Shown here: positions 35,101 to 43,166 of the stretch, in pieces | Layout: each line of letters opens with the position of its first letter | Position numbering within the stretch: the first letter of the stretch is position 1 | Assembly: GCA_003118195.1 (NCBI GenBank) | Contig: BEXV01000254.1 | Location: 212,313 to 257,774, forward strand | DNA length: 45,462 nucleotides | DNA from: Hemicentrotus pulcherrimus | Taxonomy: Eukaryota; Echinodermata; Echinoidea; Camarodonta; Strongylocentrotidae | Reading direction: 5' to 3' | The notes under the pieces: generated by a model | Databases searched by the model: none | Seen by the model: the letters and a program-made list of their open reading frames with translations, nothing else | Told to the model about the DNA's origin: nothing | Translations under genes and position numbers: made by a program

Positions 35101-35645
35101 GCATAGGTAGTATGTGGCGAGGAGTGAACGTTGTTTCTTCTTCTACCCTCCGAAGACATGTTTCCAAAAGGCTGGCACAAAAGCTTTCCCATTTTAGATC
35201 CCTGTTTAATGCCCCAAAACAACACAGGACCCGTTTTATGTGCAGCTTTCCACTTGCTAGTCTATGCCTGCCGACAATGTGAAGCAACGTGCAGTGCTGT
35301 AAAACCTGTCTCAGGTATGTTTGGAGTAAGTTTACCAAATCCAAACCTCTCTTGGAGCACCCCGAGACAGATTCAGAGTTTGGTGTAACAGGGATTTATC
35401 TCACACAGAGTTAGCATCTGTAGGAGGAGGTGGATCAAACTCAGTTTGTGCCTCTCCTTGTCTGGAGCCTAAGACCTAGAATCCATCTAAACACCTGGTA
35501 TTGCAGGTCTATGAAAATCCCTGGACTTACCAATAAATCCCAGGGAAGAGAATTCGAGGAGAAGCCAATCCTTAGTGCTCTGTTGCATGGCAAAGTTCTT
35601 CATCGTTGTCAGGTAGCCAGGAACTGCAACTATGTCATCCTCAAG
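17064..35645 (-). CDS. MGAT4A/B: GnT-IV (alpha-1,3-mannosyl-glycoprotein 4-beta-GlcNAc-transferase), partial
   Basis: Six minus-strand exons (35645-35531, 24525-24395, 20421-20314, 19666-19473, 18253-18087, 17176-17064) join in compatible phases into 276 codons without a stop. GnT-IV enzymes are Golgi type II membrane proteins that add beta-1,4-GlcNAc to the alpha-1,3-mannose arm of N-glycans. Motifs that identify the family are LEDDI (metal/nucleotide-sugar binding), [89 protein letters not shown] and NWVILSE. Exons D-F cover the C-terminal GlcNAc-binding lectin-like domain. Vertebrate paralogues are about 535 residues, so roughly the N-terminal half (cytoplasmic tail, anchor, stem, first half of the catalytic domain) is absent, presumably beyond 45462. 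A and B resemblance is mixed, as expected for an invertebrate pro-orthologue. The last few residues after ILSE are unresolved. Confidence 0.93.
17627..17653. repeat. Perfect 11-bp hairpin
   Basis: AAATTTACCGG and CCGGTAAATTT are separated by AAGCA. It lies within MGAT4 intron 5 of the visible exons; no function is assigned. Confidence 0.85.
17785..17930 (+). mobile_element. SINE, 5' tRNA-like part
   Basis: Contains a B-box-like GGTTGGATCCC after TGCAAAGGTTGTGG, then TTTGGCAAGGCATTAATC and a degraded version of the AAATGGGTACCCGG block. These features fit a tRNA-derived SINE head. It is a separate copy from the neighbouring 3' part because both contain the AAATGGG block. Confidence 0.65.
18087..18253 (-). 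CDS. MGAT4A/B: MGAT4 exon E
   Basis: Acceptor TTTCTTTCAG, donor GTAAGA. It completes Gln and encodes [20 protein letters not shown] then EVLP, with sequon NTS, and TEDGFIQVG at its end. The variable middle ([20 protein letters not shown]) corresponds to the loop that differs between vertebrate paralogues. Confidence 0.93.
18254..18405. other. MGAT4 intron, unremarkable
   Basis: Short unique intron segment between exon E and the SINE; nothing recognised. Confidence 0.5.
18406..18655 (+). mobile_element. SINE, 3' part with LINE-like tail
   Basis: Blocks in order: CTCCACCCAGGTGTTAAATG, GGTACCCGGTAGGATGCG, GCCTGGCTGGAATGCTCCCC, AAGCCTGAATCCAATGACC, then GCGCTTTGAGAGGGCC, AAAGCGCTATATAAG and a TATTATTATT tail. 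The short-repeat tail resembles those used by CR1/L2-type LINEs. Partial copies are at 2336-2445 and, reversed, at 22720-22800. Confidence 0.75.
19473..19666 (-). CDS. MGAT4A/B: MGAT4 exon D
   Basis: Acceptor CTTTCACAG, donor GTAAGT. It encodes [40 protein letters not shown] and [12 protein letters not shown], the link from the catalytic to the lectin-like domain. It ends with two bases of a Gln codon. Confidence 0.94.
20314..20421 (-). CDS. MGAT4A/B: MGAT4 exon C
   Basis: Acceptor CTGGATATAG, donor GTAAGT. 36 codons starting [14 protein letters not shown] and including the signature [20 protein letters not shown]. Phase 0 on both sides. Confidence 0.95.
21829..21933. mobile_element. Small MITE with 18-bp terminal inverted repeats
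   Basis: CTGTTGATATAGCCAGAAGG at the left matches CCTTCTGGCTATATCAACAG at the right in inverted orientation; arms extend loosely (GTAAACTC versus GAGCTAAT). 105 bases, non-coding. Confidence 0.88.
22720..22800 (-). mobile_element. SINE fragment, reversed
   Basis: Read on the minus strand it contains GCCTGGCTAAAATACTCCCC, AGGGAGTGGA and GGCAAGCC, matching the core of the SINE at 18406-18655. Confidence 0.65.
23529..23715. mobile_element. GATCGCAACTA MITE, uninterrupted copy
   Basis: Starts GATCGCAACTATTTTTGAAA and ends AAATAGTTGTGATCG, inverted with respect to each other, giving about 187 bases. Read in reverse it matches both halves of the interrupted copy at 26637-27099. Confidence 0.75.
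24395..24525 (-). CDS. MGAT4A/B: MGAT4 exon B
   Basis: Acceptor TTTCTTAG, donor GTAAGT. It completes Gly and encodes [37 protein letters not shown] and KDP, a highly conserved stretch of the GnT-IV catalytic domain. 131 bases, ending in phase 0. Confidence 0.95.
26637..27099. mobile_element. GATCGCAACTA MITE interrupted by another MITE
   Basis: The outer element begins GATCGCAACTACTC and ends GGTAGTTGCGAT. Between ATAGAAATCATGTT and ATTACTTAAT it is split by the element at 26708-27005. The copy at 23529-23715, reversed, runs directly from ATAGAAATCATGTTTGG into ATTACAAATGC. Confidence 0.8.
26708..27005. mobile_element. GGTGTTTCAC MITE nested in an older MITE
   Basis: Long imperfect terminal inverted repeats: GGTGTTTCACAAAGATCCTA with AACTTATCTCTAAGTTCGAC on the left, and GTTCGACTTGGGATC with TTTGTGAAACACCCCC on the right. 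About 300 bases, non-coding. Confidence 0.85.
27300..27568. repeat. Diverged two-unit tandem duplication, about 148 bp
   Basis: Two units share GATGTACTT, ATATCAGGGTGGAATTCC, TTGCATATTTCTGAAACTA and AAAGTGTGTCATA at about 148-base spacing (from about 27304 and 27451), with scattered substitutions. Confidence 0.88.
28628..29033. repeat. 204-bp direct duplication around an N
   Basis: Unit 28628-28830 is repeated at 28832-29033, starting TACACACACCCTCCCACAAG, with only about four differences and a single N at 28831 between them. Confidence 0.95.
30055..30125. repeat. CT microsatellite
   Basis: Long CT/CCCT tract; overlapping open frames rich in Ser/Leu are by-products. Similar shorter tracts occur at 33250-33275 and 33385-33415. 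Confidence 0.95.
30352..30443. mobile_element. 92-bp hairpin MITE
   Basis: TATTTTCACGAAGTGA at the left is repeated exactly in inverted form as TCACTTCGTGAAAATA at the right, with outer ATATCGT and ACGATAT also paired. Confidence 0.88.
31655..31968. mobile_element. GGGGGTGTTT MITE, second member
   Basis: Left end GGGGGGTGTTTTATAAAGCT with GTTTGTAAAGTTACGCATGG; right end GTTTGTAAAGTCATGCATAA, CTTTACC and TTCATGAAACACCCCCTG, inverted. The extreme termini are shared with 26708-27005 but the interior differs. Confidence 0.82.
33450..33736. mobile_element. TTAA MITE, copy C (reverse orientation)
   Basis: In reverse complement it follows copy A: it ends in CTATACCTTTAA at TTAA 33733-33736 and shares the words for AAAAAATGAC, CATGTGAAAGAATATG, TTGATATATTTGGTAAATTA and AACATTTGGGCATATATTTC. 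The far terminal repeat has been lost. Confidence 0.82.
35531..35645 (-). CDS. MGAT4A/B: MGAT4 exon A (LEDD motif)
   Basis: On the minus strand the acceptor TTGTTTTTTCAG precedes CTTGAGGATGAC and the donor is GTAAGT. It encodes [19 protein letters not shown], then [13 protein letters not shown] plus one base of Gly. The EDD acidic cluster is the divalent-metal/UDP-GlcNAc site of this family. It starts in phase 0, so the preceding exon should end with a residue such as Gln of the YYIQ-LEDD junction. Confidence 0.94.
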
Positions 35646-38545
35646 CTGAAAAAACAATCATATATTTCAATGTCAATCTAAAGCACGTTGATGTTTCCAA
35701 TCACGGCACTACACATGATTTAATCATTTGCATATGCCAAAAAAAGTGCATCAAACTAATAGAGGTTTTGGATATACATGATCATTAGTATATTGAAACT
35801 GCAGAATATCCTAGTCACCAAGTAACATGACCCTGACTCTAGGGCCTGACCCTGACCCTAATCCAAACTTTAAACTAACCCTGATCCTAACTCTAACCCT
35901 AACCCTAATACATTATATTAATGCATGGTAGAATATTCTGCAGTTAAACCTCATCAAACTCTAATTCAAATTTTCACATATTTCACTTTTATATTACAAG
36001 CAAAATGATAATTGCAGACAGATGTGCCACAGACAGTGGCATAGCAGCAAAATTATGCATTTAATGAATAAATGTATATTGTCACTCACGATCACAGCAA
36101 GAAGGGCACTAACTCTGTGTTGAGGTATATGGGTTAACATGTCCTTCTGGCATCAAACTGCTGATATCAATACACTACCCACCTACCAATTAACTCACCG
36201 TCACACACACAAGGTGAGAAGAGGTAAGTGTTACATTATCATGCCATGGTCAATACTGATCAAGATATCTAACAGGGATAGCCTAACCATCCTTCATCAA
36301 GTCATGAAGTGAAAATGTACGATTTGTTATGTTTTTTGTTGGTTTGCTGTTTGACTATGTCCTTTGACTGTTCATACGCATCAGAAAACATAGAAACAAC
36401 ATAGCTCGCTTGTAATTATTGACGGTAACATTGAAGTCCGATCATTAATGTACATTAATGTGCTGTTGTAGCAACAGCAATGTGTGTTGTGAATTATTAG
36501 AGGAAATTCAGTCTGAAAACTGCCTGATTATCAGTATATTACAGTTCTATCATTCAGGAGGGGTATGCCAATATGTGCCAACTACTAGGCAAACTAGCTG
36601 TCTTAGTTGTAGCAGGTGATTTCAATGAAAAAAGTCTAAATTGTGTATCAACTATAGTGTATTCACAAAGGCTATTTTAGTAATATAATGCTAAAAAAAT
36701 AAATTTTAATAAAAAGTCATTTTTAATAAAAAGTCATTATTTTGTATGTATTCTTCCATTCATTTTAAAATTACAACTTATACATCTTTTCTTTATTCAA
36801 TCTTTATTTAATTGAGAATCTCTGTTAAGCAAGTCCTATCTTTATATTTTTTTTAATGGTATTTTTTCTGTTTTTATCATTGACAGCATTTAGAAATGAA
36901 AAAAATTGATTTATTTTTATTTTTATTTGAACGTAATTATGCTGTGGGTGAGGAAGAAATCTATGGTCCTACATTTTCTCTAATCTATTTTCATTTGGGA
37001 GCTACTTCCTTCATGCTTAAGTTTGATCATCTTTCCTTTATTTAATTCTTTTTAGGGAGGGGTGTCACTAATTTCTGATATTCGAACATGGCTGGGTATG
37101 ACCTTAACATTCACATTAATGTTGAGCAATGTTTGATATTTTACTGTTCAAGTAAATTTACAAATCATTCTTGCACTAACACAGATCCCTGTCTTGAGAC
37201 ATCTTGTACGTTTATTGTCATGACTAAGACTGATGAACAGGCTAATTTTCCTCCAATGGGAAAGATATTCATTGACACAGATATGTCAATTACATATATG
37301 GTATGTTATCCCAGTTCATGTGGAAAACCAAAAACATTCTTACCCCTTTCCCAGAGAGAAATGAACACTGTTAGCACTCTTGAGCCCAATTCCCTTCATT
37401 TATTCATCAATATTAAGGGAGACATCCAAGTTGGCCAGAGGCTATGAGACCATAGGAAAAGCAAGATTCACAAGCCTGAACACCCAAGAGACTAAAAGGC
37501 CCATGAGACCAATATTTACTATCCATATTTTCCAGTGTCAAAACATGCATCTTACCACTACCAGCAGGCAGAATGTCTGCCAGACTGAATATCATGGAAA
37601 TATACAACAACTGTTCTGTAAACCAAGAAGGGATCAAAAAAGGTTCATTTTTCCAACCATTTGTGTGTCTTCCAGTCTAGCTGCCCTTTCACAGTCAAAA
37701 GGCCTGACACCCGAATAAATAGTTACAAAAAAATTATCCATATGAGCTATCTATTTAAATAATTTTTTTACTTGGGGAAGGGAGGAGGAAGTAACCACAT
37801 TAAAGAGGTACTCAAGTATATCACCAATCATTTTACCATTAGTGTACTCTCTTTGTTTGGTTCATAGGGACTTACCCTGATGGTTGAGACTAGCACATGA
37901 CAATGTTTGATAAATTGATTGTTATCTCAGGCAGGGAGAGGGTGTCAAGTTAACATATAAACATGTATCCCCAAGTGTAAATAAACATATGTCACTTTGA
38001 TTTCGCTCCACTTGTTAACCTTGGTAGTGCACTTGAACTACCATATGGTTGAGGATGAACAAGGTATTTTTAACATTTTATCTTTAAGTTAATAAAACAT
38101 TGATTCACAGAAATGTATTTGACAGAGAAAGAATACAGGTCTCACTTTTTTGTCATCATTCTCTTGTTGATAATCATATTGGTAAACATTCACCCTGGTA
38201 ATATCATTCCATAAAATATGTAGAGTTATGTATCGGCTGAGATATTTTATATTACTACACTATTCATTTATTCAACCTCACATTTCGAATGGCTTTGAGG
38301 TATGGGAATGTAAAAATATCATATTTAAAAAAAATGATTGATTGTTACTGCAACTGGCAATTCATGTTTCATGTCATTATACTTGGATTTAAATGTTTGA
38401 TTTAAAGGTTATAGTTTTGCCAATATTTGAATCACATTTCAAAGGCCTTATACATGTTTGAATGATTCTTTAATTGTCTTACTATTAGAATTTAGACTGT
38501 AACTATTTTAAAGTAAGCATTATAGTCTTAATTAAACCCACTACA
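35646..38545. other. Presumed MGAT4 5' intron, proximal part
   Basis: No GnT-IV exon recognised. It contains telomere-like CCCTAA words at 35828-35910 and a small AATAAAAAGTCATTTTT duplication near 36710. A 119-codon open frame at 37088-37447 on the plus strand, with eight cysteines, resembles nothing I know and has no supporting context. Confidence 0.45.
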
Positions 38546-38965
38546 GAACAACTGATACATGCATTTGTCACTTTCCATTTAGACTACTGTAATGGCCTCC
38601 TTGTTAATTTGCCACCTTCCCACCTTGTTCCTCTTCAGCATATCCAAAATGCTTCCGCTCGTCTAGTTACCTGCTCAAGACCTTACAAACATATTACTCC
38701 AATCCTCCGCAATCTCCACTCCACATTCTTCTCCTTGCCTTTAAAATCCGTTACTGTGAATGCCTCACGTACCTTTCCAATCTCATAAAATCCAGCCCCC
38801 CCCCCTCACCCTCCTCCAGGTTGCGTGCTTCAACTTTCTCTCACTTTCAACTTATTCCTGGCCCTCGTGTGAAAACAAGATACAGCGATAGAGCACTTTT
38901 TGTAGCCGCCTCCCATCTTAAAACCAAAATGCTCCTTCTATACACACTCAAGGTACCCAACTGTG
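38546..38965 (+). pseudogene. Degraded non-LTR retrotransposon reverse-transcriptase C-terminus
   Basis: A conceptual read in the plus direction gives IHAFVTFHLDYCNGLL, PLQHIQNASARLVTC and ITPILRNLH, the well-known end of CR1/L2/Jockey-group reverse transcriptases. After a deletion and frame change it gives LLLAFKIR, and after another, PGPRVKTRYSDRALFVAA, also typical of these elements. The frame is broken at least twice and the rest of the element is absent, so this is a dead fragment within the MGAT4 region. Confidence 0.82.
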
Positions 38966-39120
38966 CTGCAGCAATAACAATAAACAATATTGCTTGTCTC
39001 CAGCAGTGGCAATAATGGAATGCCTTAATATGCAAATTGACCATAATTTCAGATAATACATGTATACAAGTAATCTCCTGTCATCTGATTAGTGACATGA
39101 CTTGCACACAGTCATTACTC

Positions 39121-39568
39121 AGCAAGATGCAATCAAAGTTTAGAAGATGAAATCATAATTTAGAAGATGTAATCCTAATTTAGAAGATGTAATCATAGTT
39201 AGAAGATGCAATCATAATTTAGGAGATGTAATCATAATTAGTAAGATGCAATCCTAGTGTAGAAGATGTAATCATAATTTAGAAGATGCGATCATAATTT
39301 AGAAGATGCAATCATAATTTACAAGATGCAATTTTAATTCAGAAGATGTAATCCTAATTTACAAGATGCAATCCTAATTTAGAACAGCAATCATAATCTA
39401 GAAGATGCAATTAAAATTTAGAAGATGTAATCCTAATTTAAAAGATGCAATCATAATTAAGAAGATGTAAACAACATAATTTAGAAAATGTAATCATAAT
39501 TTAGAAGATGTAATCATCATTCAGAAGATGTTTTCATCATTCAGAAGATGTAATCATTATATAGAATG
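39121..39568. repeat. 20-bp minisatellite, about 22 units
   Basis: Consensus AGAAGATGTAATCATAATTT, with the C/T at the ninth position and A/C after AATC varying between units, and occasional one-base length changes. The core GATGyAATC is retained in most units. Confidence 0.95.
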
Positions 39569-39589
39569 AGCTTTAGCATCTTCCCATCA

Positions 39590-39860
39590 TAGGACGCTAA
39601 GAAATCTATTGATTGCAGCATGCCACAGAGCACGCATCATCATTCTAGACATGGTGTGTGAAAAGAGAGGAGATGAGAGGTGAAATTGAGAAGGAACAAG
39701 CCGATACCAAAGCGGCCAACATGAAAATGTTGAGGTGACGGCAGAGCGACCCCCGCATTAAATTGCTTCGTATCGCGATTGGGACATCCGTGTGTCTGGA
39801 GAAGCCATCGCCTGTCTACACCTAGCTATCGCGCTCATCAGACGTTTTCACACCTACTTC
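39590..39860. other. CpG-richer unique block
   Basis: Contains many more CG dinucleotides than its surroundings (for example CGTATCGCGATTGG, TAGCTATCGCGCTC). No convincing open frame with splice sites was found. A cis-regulatory element or an unrecognised exon are both possible. Confidence 0.35.
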
Positions 39861-40336
39861 ATGTGGAAAAACTCTGCGTAAATACTGATCAGGTAGAACA
39901 TACATGTACATGTGGCTGATCAGACAGGCCAGGTTAAACAACGTTAATGTGAACACAACTACTGTACATGCTGATATTTTCATGTAGAAATATTTTTACA
40001 GATGACAGGGATGCCAACATTTTCACACATTCTTCTTTTTCTACACAATTATATTTGCACAGGTAAATCAATATGTGATCGTGTATGCACTGCCATTTCT
40101 TGTGTGCGTGTTGTTTAATTCATGACCTTGCAACGATGCATGAAATTCATGGAAATAATGGTTTATGTACTACATGCTTGTGACATATTCTGGATTAAGA
40201 CTTCATAAGAGCTGATCCAAAGTTGGAATTTTCATCAACATTTGGTCTCTTTATGCATAGTCAGGTTATCAAAGGTAATGGTGGTGTGAATGACAAACAG
40301 AAGATCTTTCTGGCTGCTACACGCTTTCTACATGCC

Positions 40337-40587
40337 ACCCCCGGCCCCCCCACTCAGTGTTATTTAGGGTACGCATATGCGTGTTCCAACCGACCCCCCC
40401 TTTTCAGCAAAAGTCCGGTGTGTAAAGTCAATGCAGCTCGACCTTTTTCTTTTGTTATACAAGCTTTTTCAGCAAAAGTCCGGTGTGTAAAGTCAATGCA
40501 GCGCGACCTTTTTCTTTTGTTACGAGCCGGAGTGTCTTGGAACAAGCATGCGGTACATTTTGAAACCTGAGTGGGGGGGCCGGGATG
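40337..40587. mobile_element. Foldback element with internal tandem duplication
   Basis: CCCGGCCCCCCCACTCAG at the left is mirrored by CTGAGTGGGGGGGCCGGG at the right. Inside, a 65-base unit starting TTTTCAGCAAAAGTCCGG is duplicated (40401-40465 and 40466-40528) almost exactly. Confidence 0.82.
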
Positions 40588-41577
40588 CCACCGTTCTTCC
40601 TCAGAGCGAAGAAGAAACAAAGTGCATGTGCAATATTTCAATATTTCAACAATCATCCTATTTTCATGTGATAGAACAGGAAGGAGCGACTTTGTGGAAA
40701 TAATCATGAATGGATTTCTTTAGAAATTTGATCTAAACATAACCTGTAAGGCTTGTAGAACAAATGCTCATACAACTAGCACATCAATGATATGGCGCTC
40801 CTCTGGCATCCAGCAAAGAAATTCACGCAATTTTTACTTTGAACAGAGTATACATTTTTTCATCATCGGGCCAAAAAGGCAGATATTATGAAAGAAAGAA
40901 AGAGAAGGAAAGAAGGAAAATGAATGAAGGAAAACACCTACGAAGTCTCAGACACGGACATGAACACATCAGCGACGTACACAGACTCGCACAGCTCACA
41001 CAGCTCAGTCACACAGCACATTCACAATGTACACACAAGCCAATAGCTTTTGCAACAAACCGGCTCACGTCGAACAAAACTTACCATAATTTAGCGGAAA
41101 CAAATATTACACGCAATACATGTCCACCAAGATGAAACAAAATCACAAAGTTTTCGAAATAAAGTTAAACAAAATAGAGACAGCGAACAGAAATACAAAA
41201 AAAAAGAAAAATAAAAGATAAAAATGGACGGTTCGTTGTATCATGTGTATCGAATGGAAGGCAAGGTATCGCGATAGCTATGATCTGTCTCATGACAGCG
41301 CGCGAACACGCTCTTGTTACTGGGCAGAATTGGCAGGTAACAATACTTTTATAAATTATCATGTTGGCTTGTGCGGATTTTGACTGAAACAACCAATAAT
41401 GTGTCTTCTAAAATTCATAACTTGGGCTGTGATTTTTTTCTAAGACGAAGTAAATGGTGCTCTGATTGGCTAATATTTTTCTGCAGAGTCTGACGAACTC
41501 TGAGGTCACCAGCTGTTCTAGTTTTTTTGTAATCACAGCAAACCACATAATGTGGTCAATTGTCGCGAACGAGTTTT

Positions 41578-42476
41578 AATAAATTTGCATAAATTTGCAT
41601 AAATTATTTCTTAGACAAAATTTTTTTAATTCTGAGTAGAAGTTTAAAGAACCTCATGAAAGTCTTTCAGATGGAACCAAAAAATCAAAATCAGTCATTT
41701 AAATGAGGAAAAAGAAGGCATTTTTGTGATTTTTTTAAATTCACATATATTCGCATAAATAATTTTCTAGACAAAATTTTAAAATTCTATTTAGAAGTTC
41801 AATGAACATTGTGAAAGTCTTTCAGATGGAAAAAAAAGAAAAAAATCGGTCAATAAATGACGAAGAAAAAGCAATCTTTGTGATTTTTGAATAAATATCG
41901 CATAAATTAGCATAATTAATTTTGTAGACAAAATTTTATAATTCTGTGAAGAAGTTCAATGAACCTCATGAAAGTCTTTCAAATGGAACCAAAAAATCAA
42001 AATCAGTCAATAAATGAGGAAAAGGAAGCCATTTGTGTGATTTTTGTTAAGTTTGCATAAATTAGCATAAATTAGCATAAATTAGCATAAATTAGCATAA
42101 ATAATTTGTAGACAAAATTTCATAATTCTGTGTAGAAGTTCAATGAACCTCATGAAAGTCTTTCAGATGGAACAACAAAAAAATCAAAATCGGTCAATAA
42201 ATGAGGAAGGAGAAGCATTTTTTGTGATTTTTGAGAAATGCGCATAAATTAGCATATTCAATGGGTTTCAAAATTCTGTGTAGAAGTTTCGAATCCCCTA
42301 CCTAGTGCTACCATATAAAGCAAACGGAATTAAAATTGGGTAAGAAATGGCGAAGAAGAAGCATTTTGAAATGTTGGAAGGACGACAGATGAAGGACGGA
42401 AGGACGGAGGGACGGACAGCAGACGCCTCGCCACGGCATAAGCTCATCGGGCCCATTCAGGCCGGATGAGCTAAAA
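41578..42476. mobile_element. Tandem-core repeat element (about 157-bp monomers) with terminal hairpin
   Basis: Four monomers plus a partial one, each with GCATAAAT runs, TAGACAAAATTTT, AGAAGTTCAATGAAC, GAAAGTCTTTCAGATGGA, ATCGGTCAATAAATGA and TTTGTGATTTTT. The right end has repeated GGACGGA followed by a hairpin (TAAGCTCATCGGGCC, loop, GGCCGGATGAGCTAA). Similar architecture is known from pearl/Helentron-type elements of marine invertebrates; that classification is inference. Confidence 0.75.
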
Positions 42477-42743
42477 ATTGCTCCATGAGCAATTTCTTTC
42501 ACTAACTGAATTCCTCTTTTCAACCCTGGACCAACACTATACCTAACCTTATAACCCTAAACCTAAACCTAACAGATAAATCCCCAATTACAACACTAAA
42601 CAGAACAATATACTTTTGACAATATAAAACCCTGAGCAATAGTAGCCAGAGTCATTGTTACCAGCGCGAAGGTCAGATCACCCCTATACATGTATAAGAT
42701 ATAGATAATTTTTCCAAGATAAATCAGTAGTGAAAAAACCCTA

Positions 42744-42876
42744 TGTCATTTTTCAATGACAAATGACAAAAATCAGTGACAAATCTGCTGATAACCAATC
42801 AGAAGCAAGGATTTCAGTAGCTTATAACAACAACTGTCATTTGTCACTGATGACAAGTTTTGTGAAACGCCCCCTT
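42744..42876. mobile_element. GGGGGCGTTTCAC MITE fragment
   Basis: The right end TTTTGTGAAACGCCCCC resembles the termini of the elements at 26708 and 31655. Internal GACAAATGACAAAAATCAGTG and GTCATTTGTCACTGATGAC are inverted, and ACCAATCAGAAGC lies near the centre. Confidence 0.6.
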
Positions 42877-43066
42877 GGTGTTCCTCTTTCTTTGTGACAT
42901 CATGACTGCTTTCTCTCATGTTCTTTATAAGGGGGTTCATACTCTAGAAGAAGGCTGCCAACAGCACGCACCATTGAGATGGAGCTACTAATTAACAATG
43001 TATCCATCACAGGTCCATTAAGTGTGAAGAATACACATTGAGCCTAAAGGCACACAGCAATTGTGA

Positions 43067-43166
43067 TTACCGTATTTGCCGGCGATAAGGCCGCAGTATT
43101 TTTTAAAGAAAAAATATTTAAAATTCTGGGTGCGGTCTTTGCGCAAGAACAACAAAATACGGTAAA
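43067..43166. mobile_element. Small MITE with TTACCGTATTT ends
   Basis: Left TTACCGTATTTGCCGG and right CAAAATACGGTAA are inverted; inner GGCCGCAGTATTTTTTAAAG and AATTCTGGGTGCGGTC also pair in part. About 100 bases, non-coding. Confidence 0.72.

Larger units (their letters stand above)
24526..35530. other. 11-kb MGAT4 intron between exons A and B
   Basis: No nested gene recognised. It holds T-rich pyrimidine tracts (25780-26010), a nested pair of MITEs (26637-27099), a diverged tandem duplication (27300-27568), a near-identical duplication around an N (28628-29033), CT microsatellites (30055-30125, 33250-33410), a hairpin element (30352-30443), a second GGGGGTGTTT MITE (31655-31968) and TTAA MITE copy C (33450-33736). 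Confidence 0.6.

Noticed and set aside
35093..35388. Overlapping frames on both strands just downstream of MGAT4 exon A
   Set aside because: Neither matches GnT-IV, and exon A is followed by a clear GTAAGT donor; the frames are probably fortuitous.
35828..35910. True interstitial telomere
   Set aside because: Only a few imperfect CCCTAA units, and similar degenerate clusters occur elsewhere in the window.
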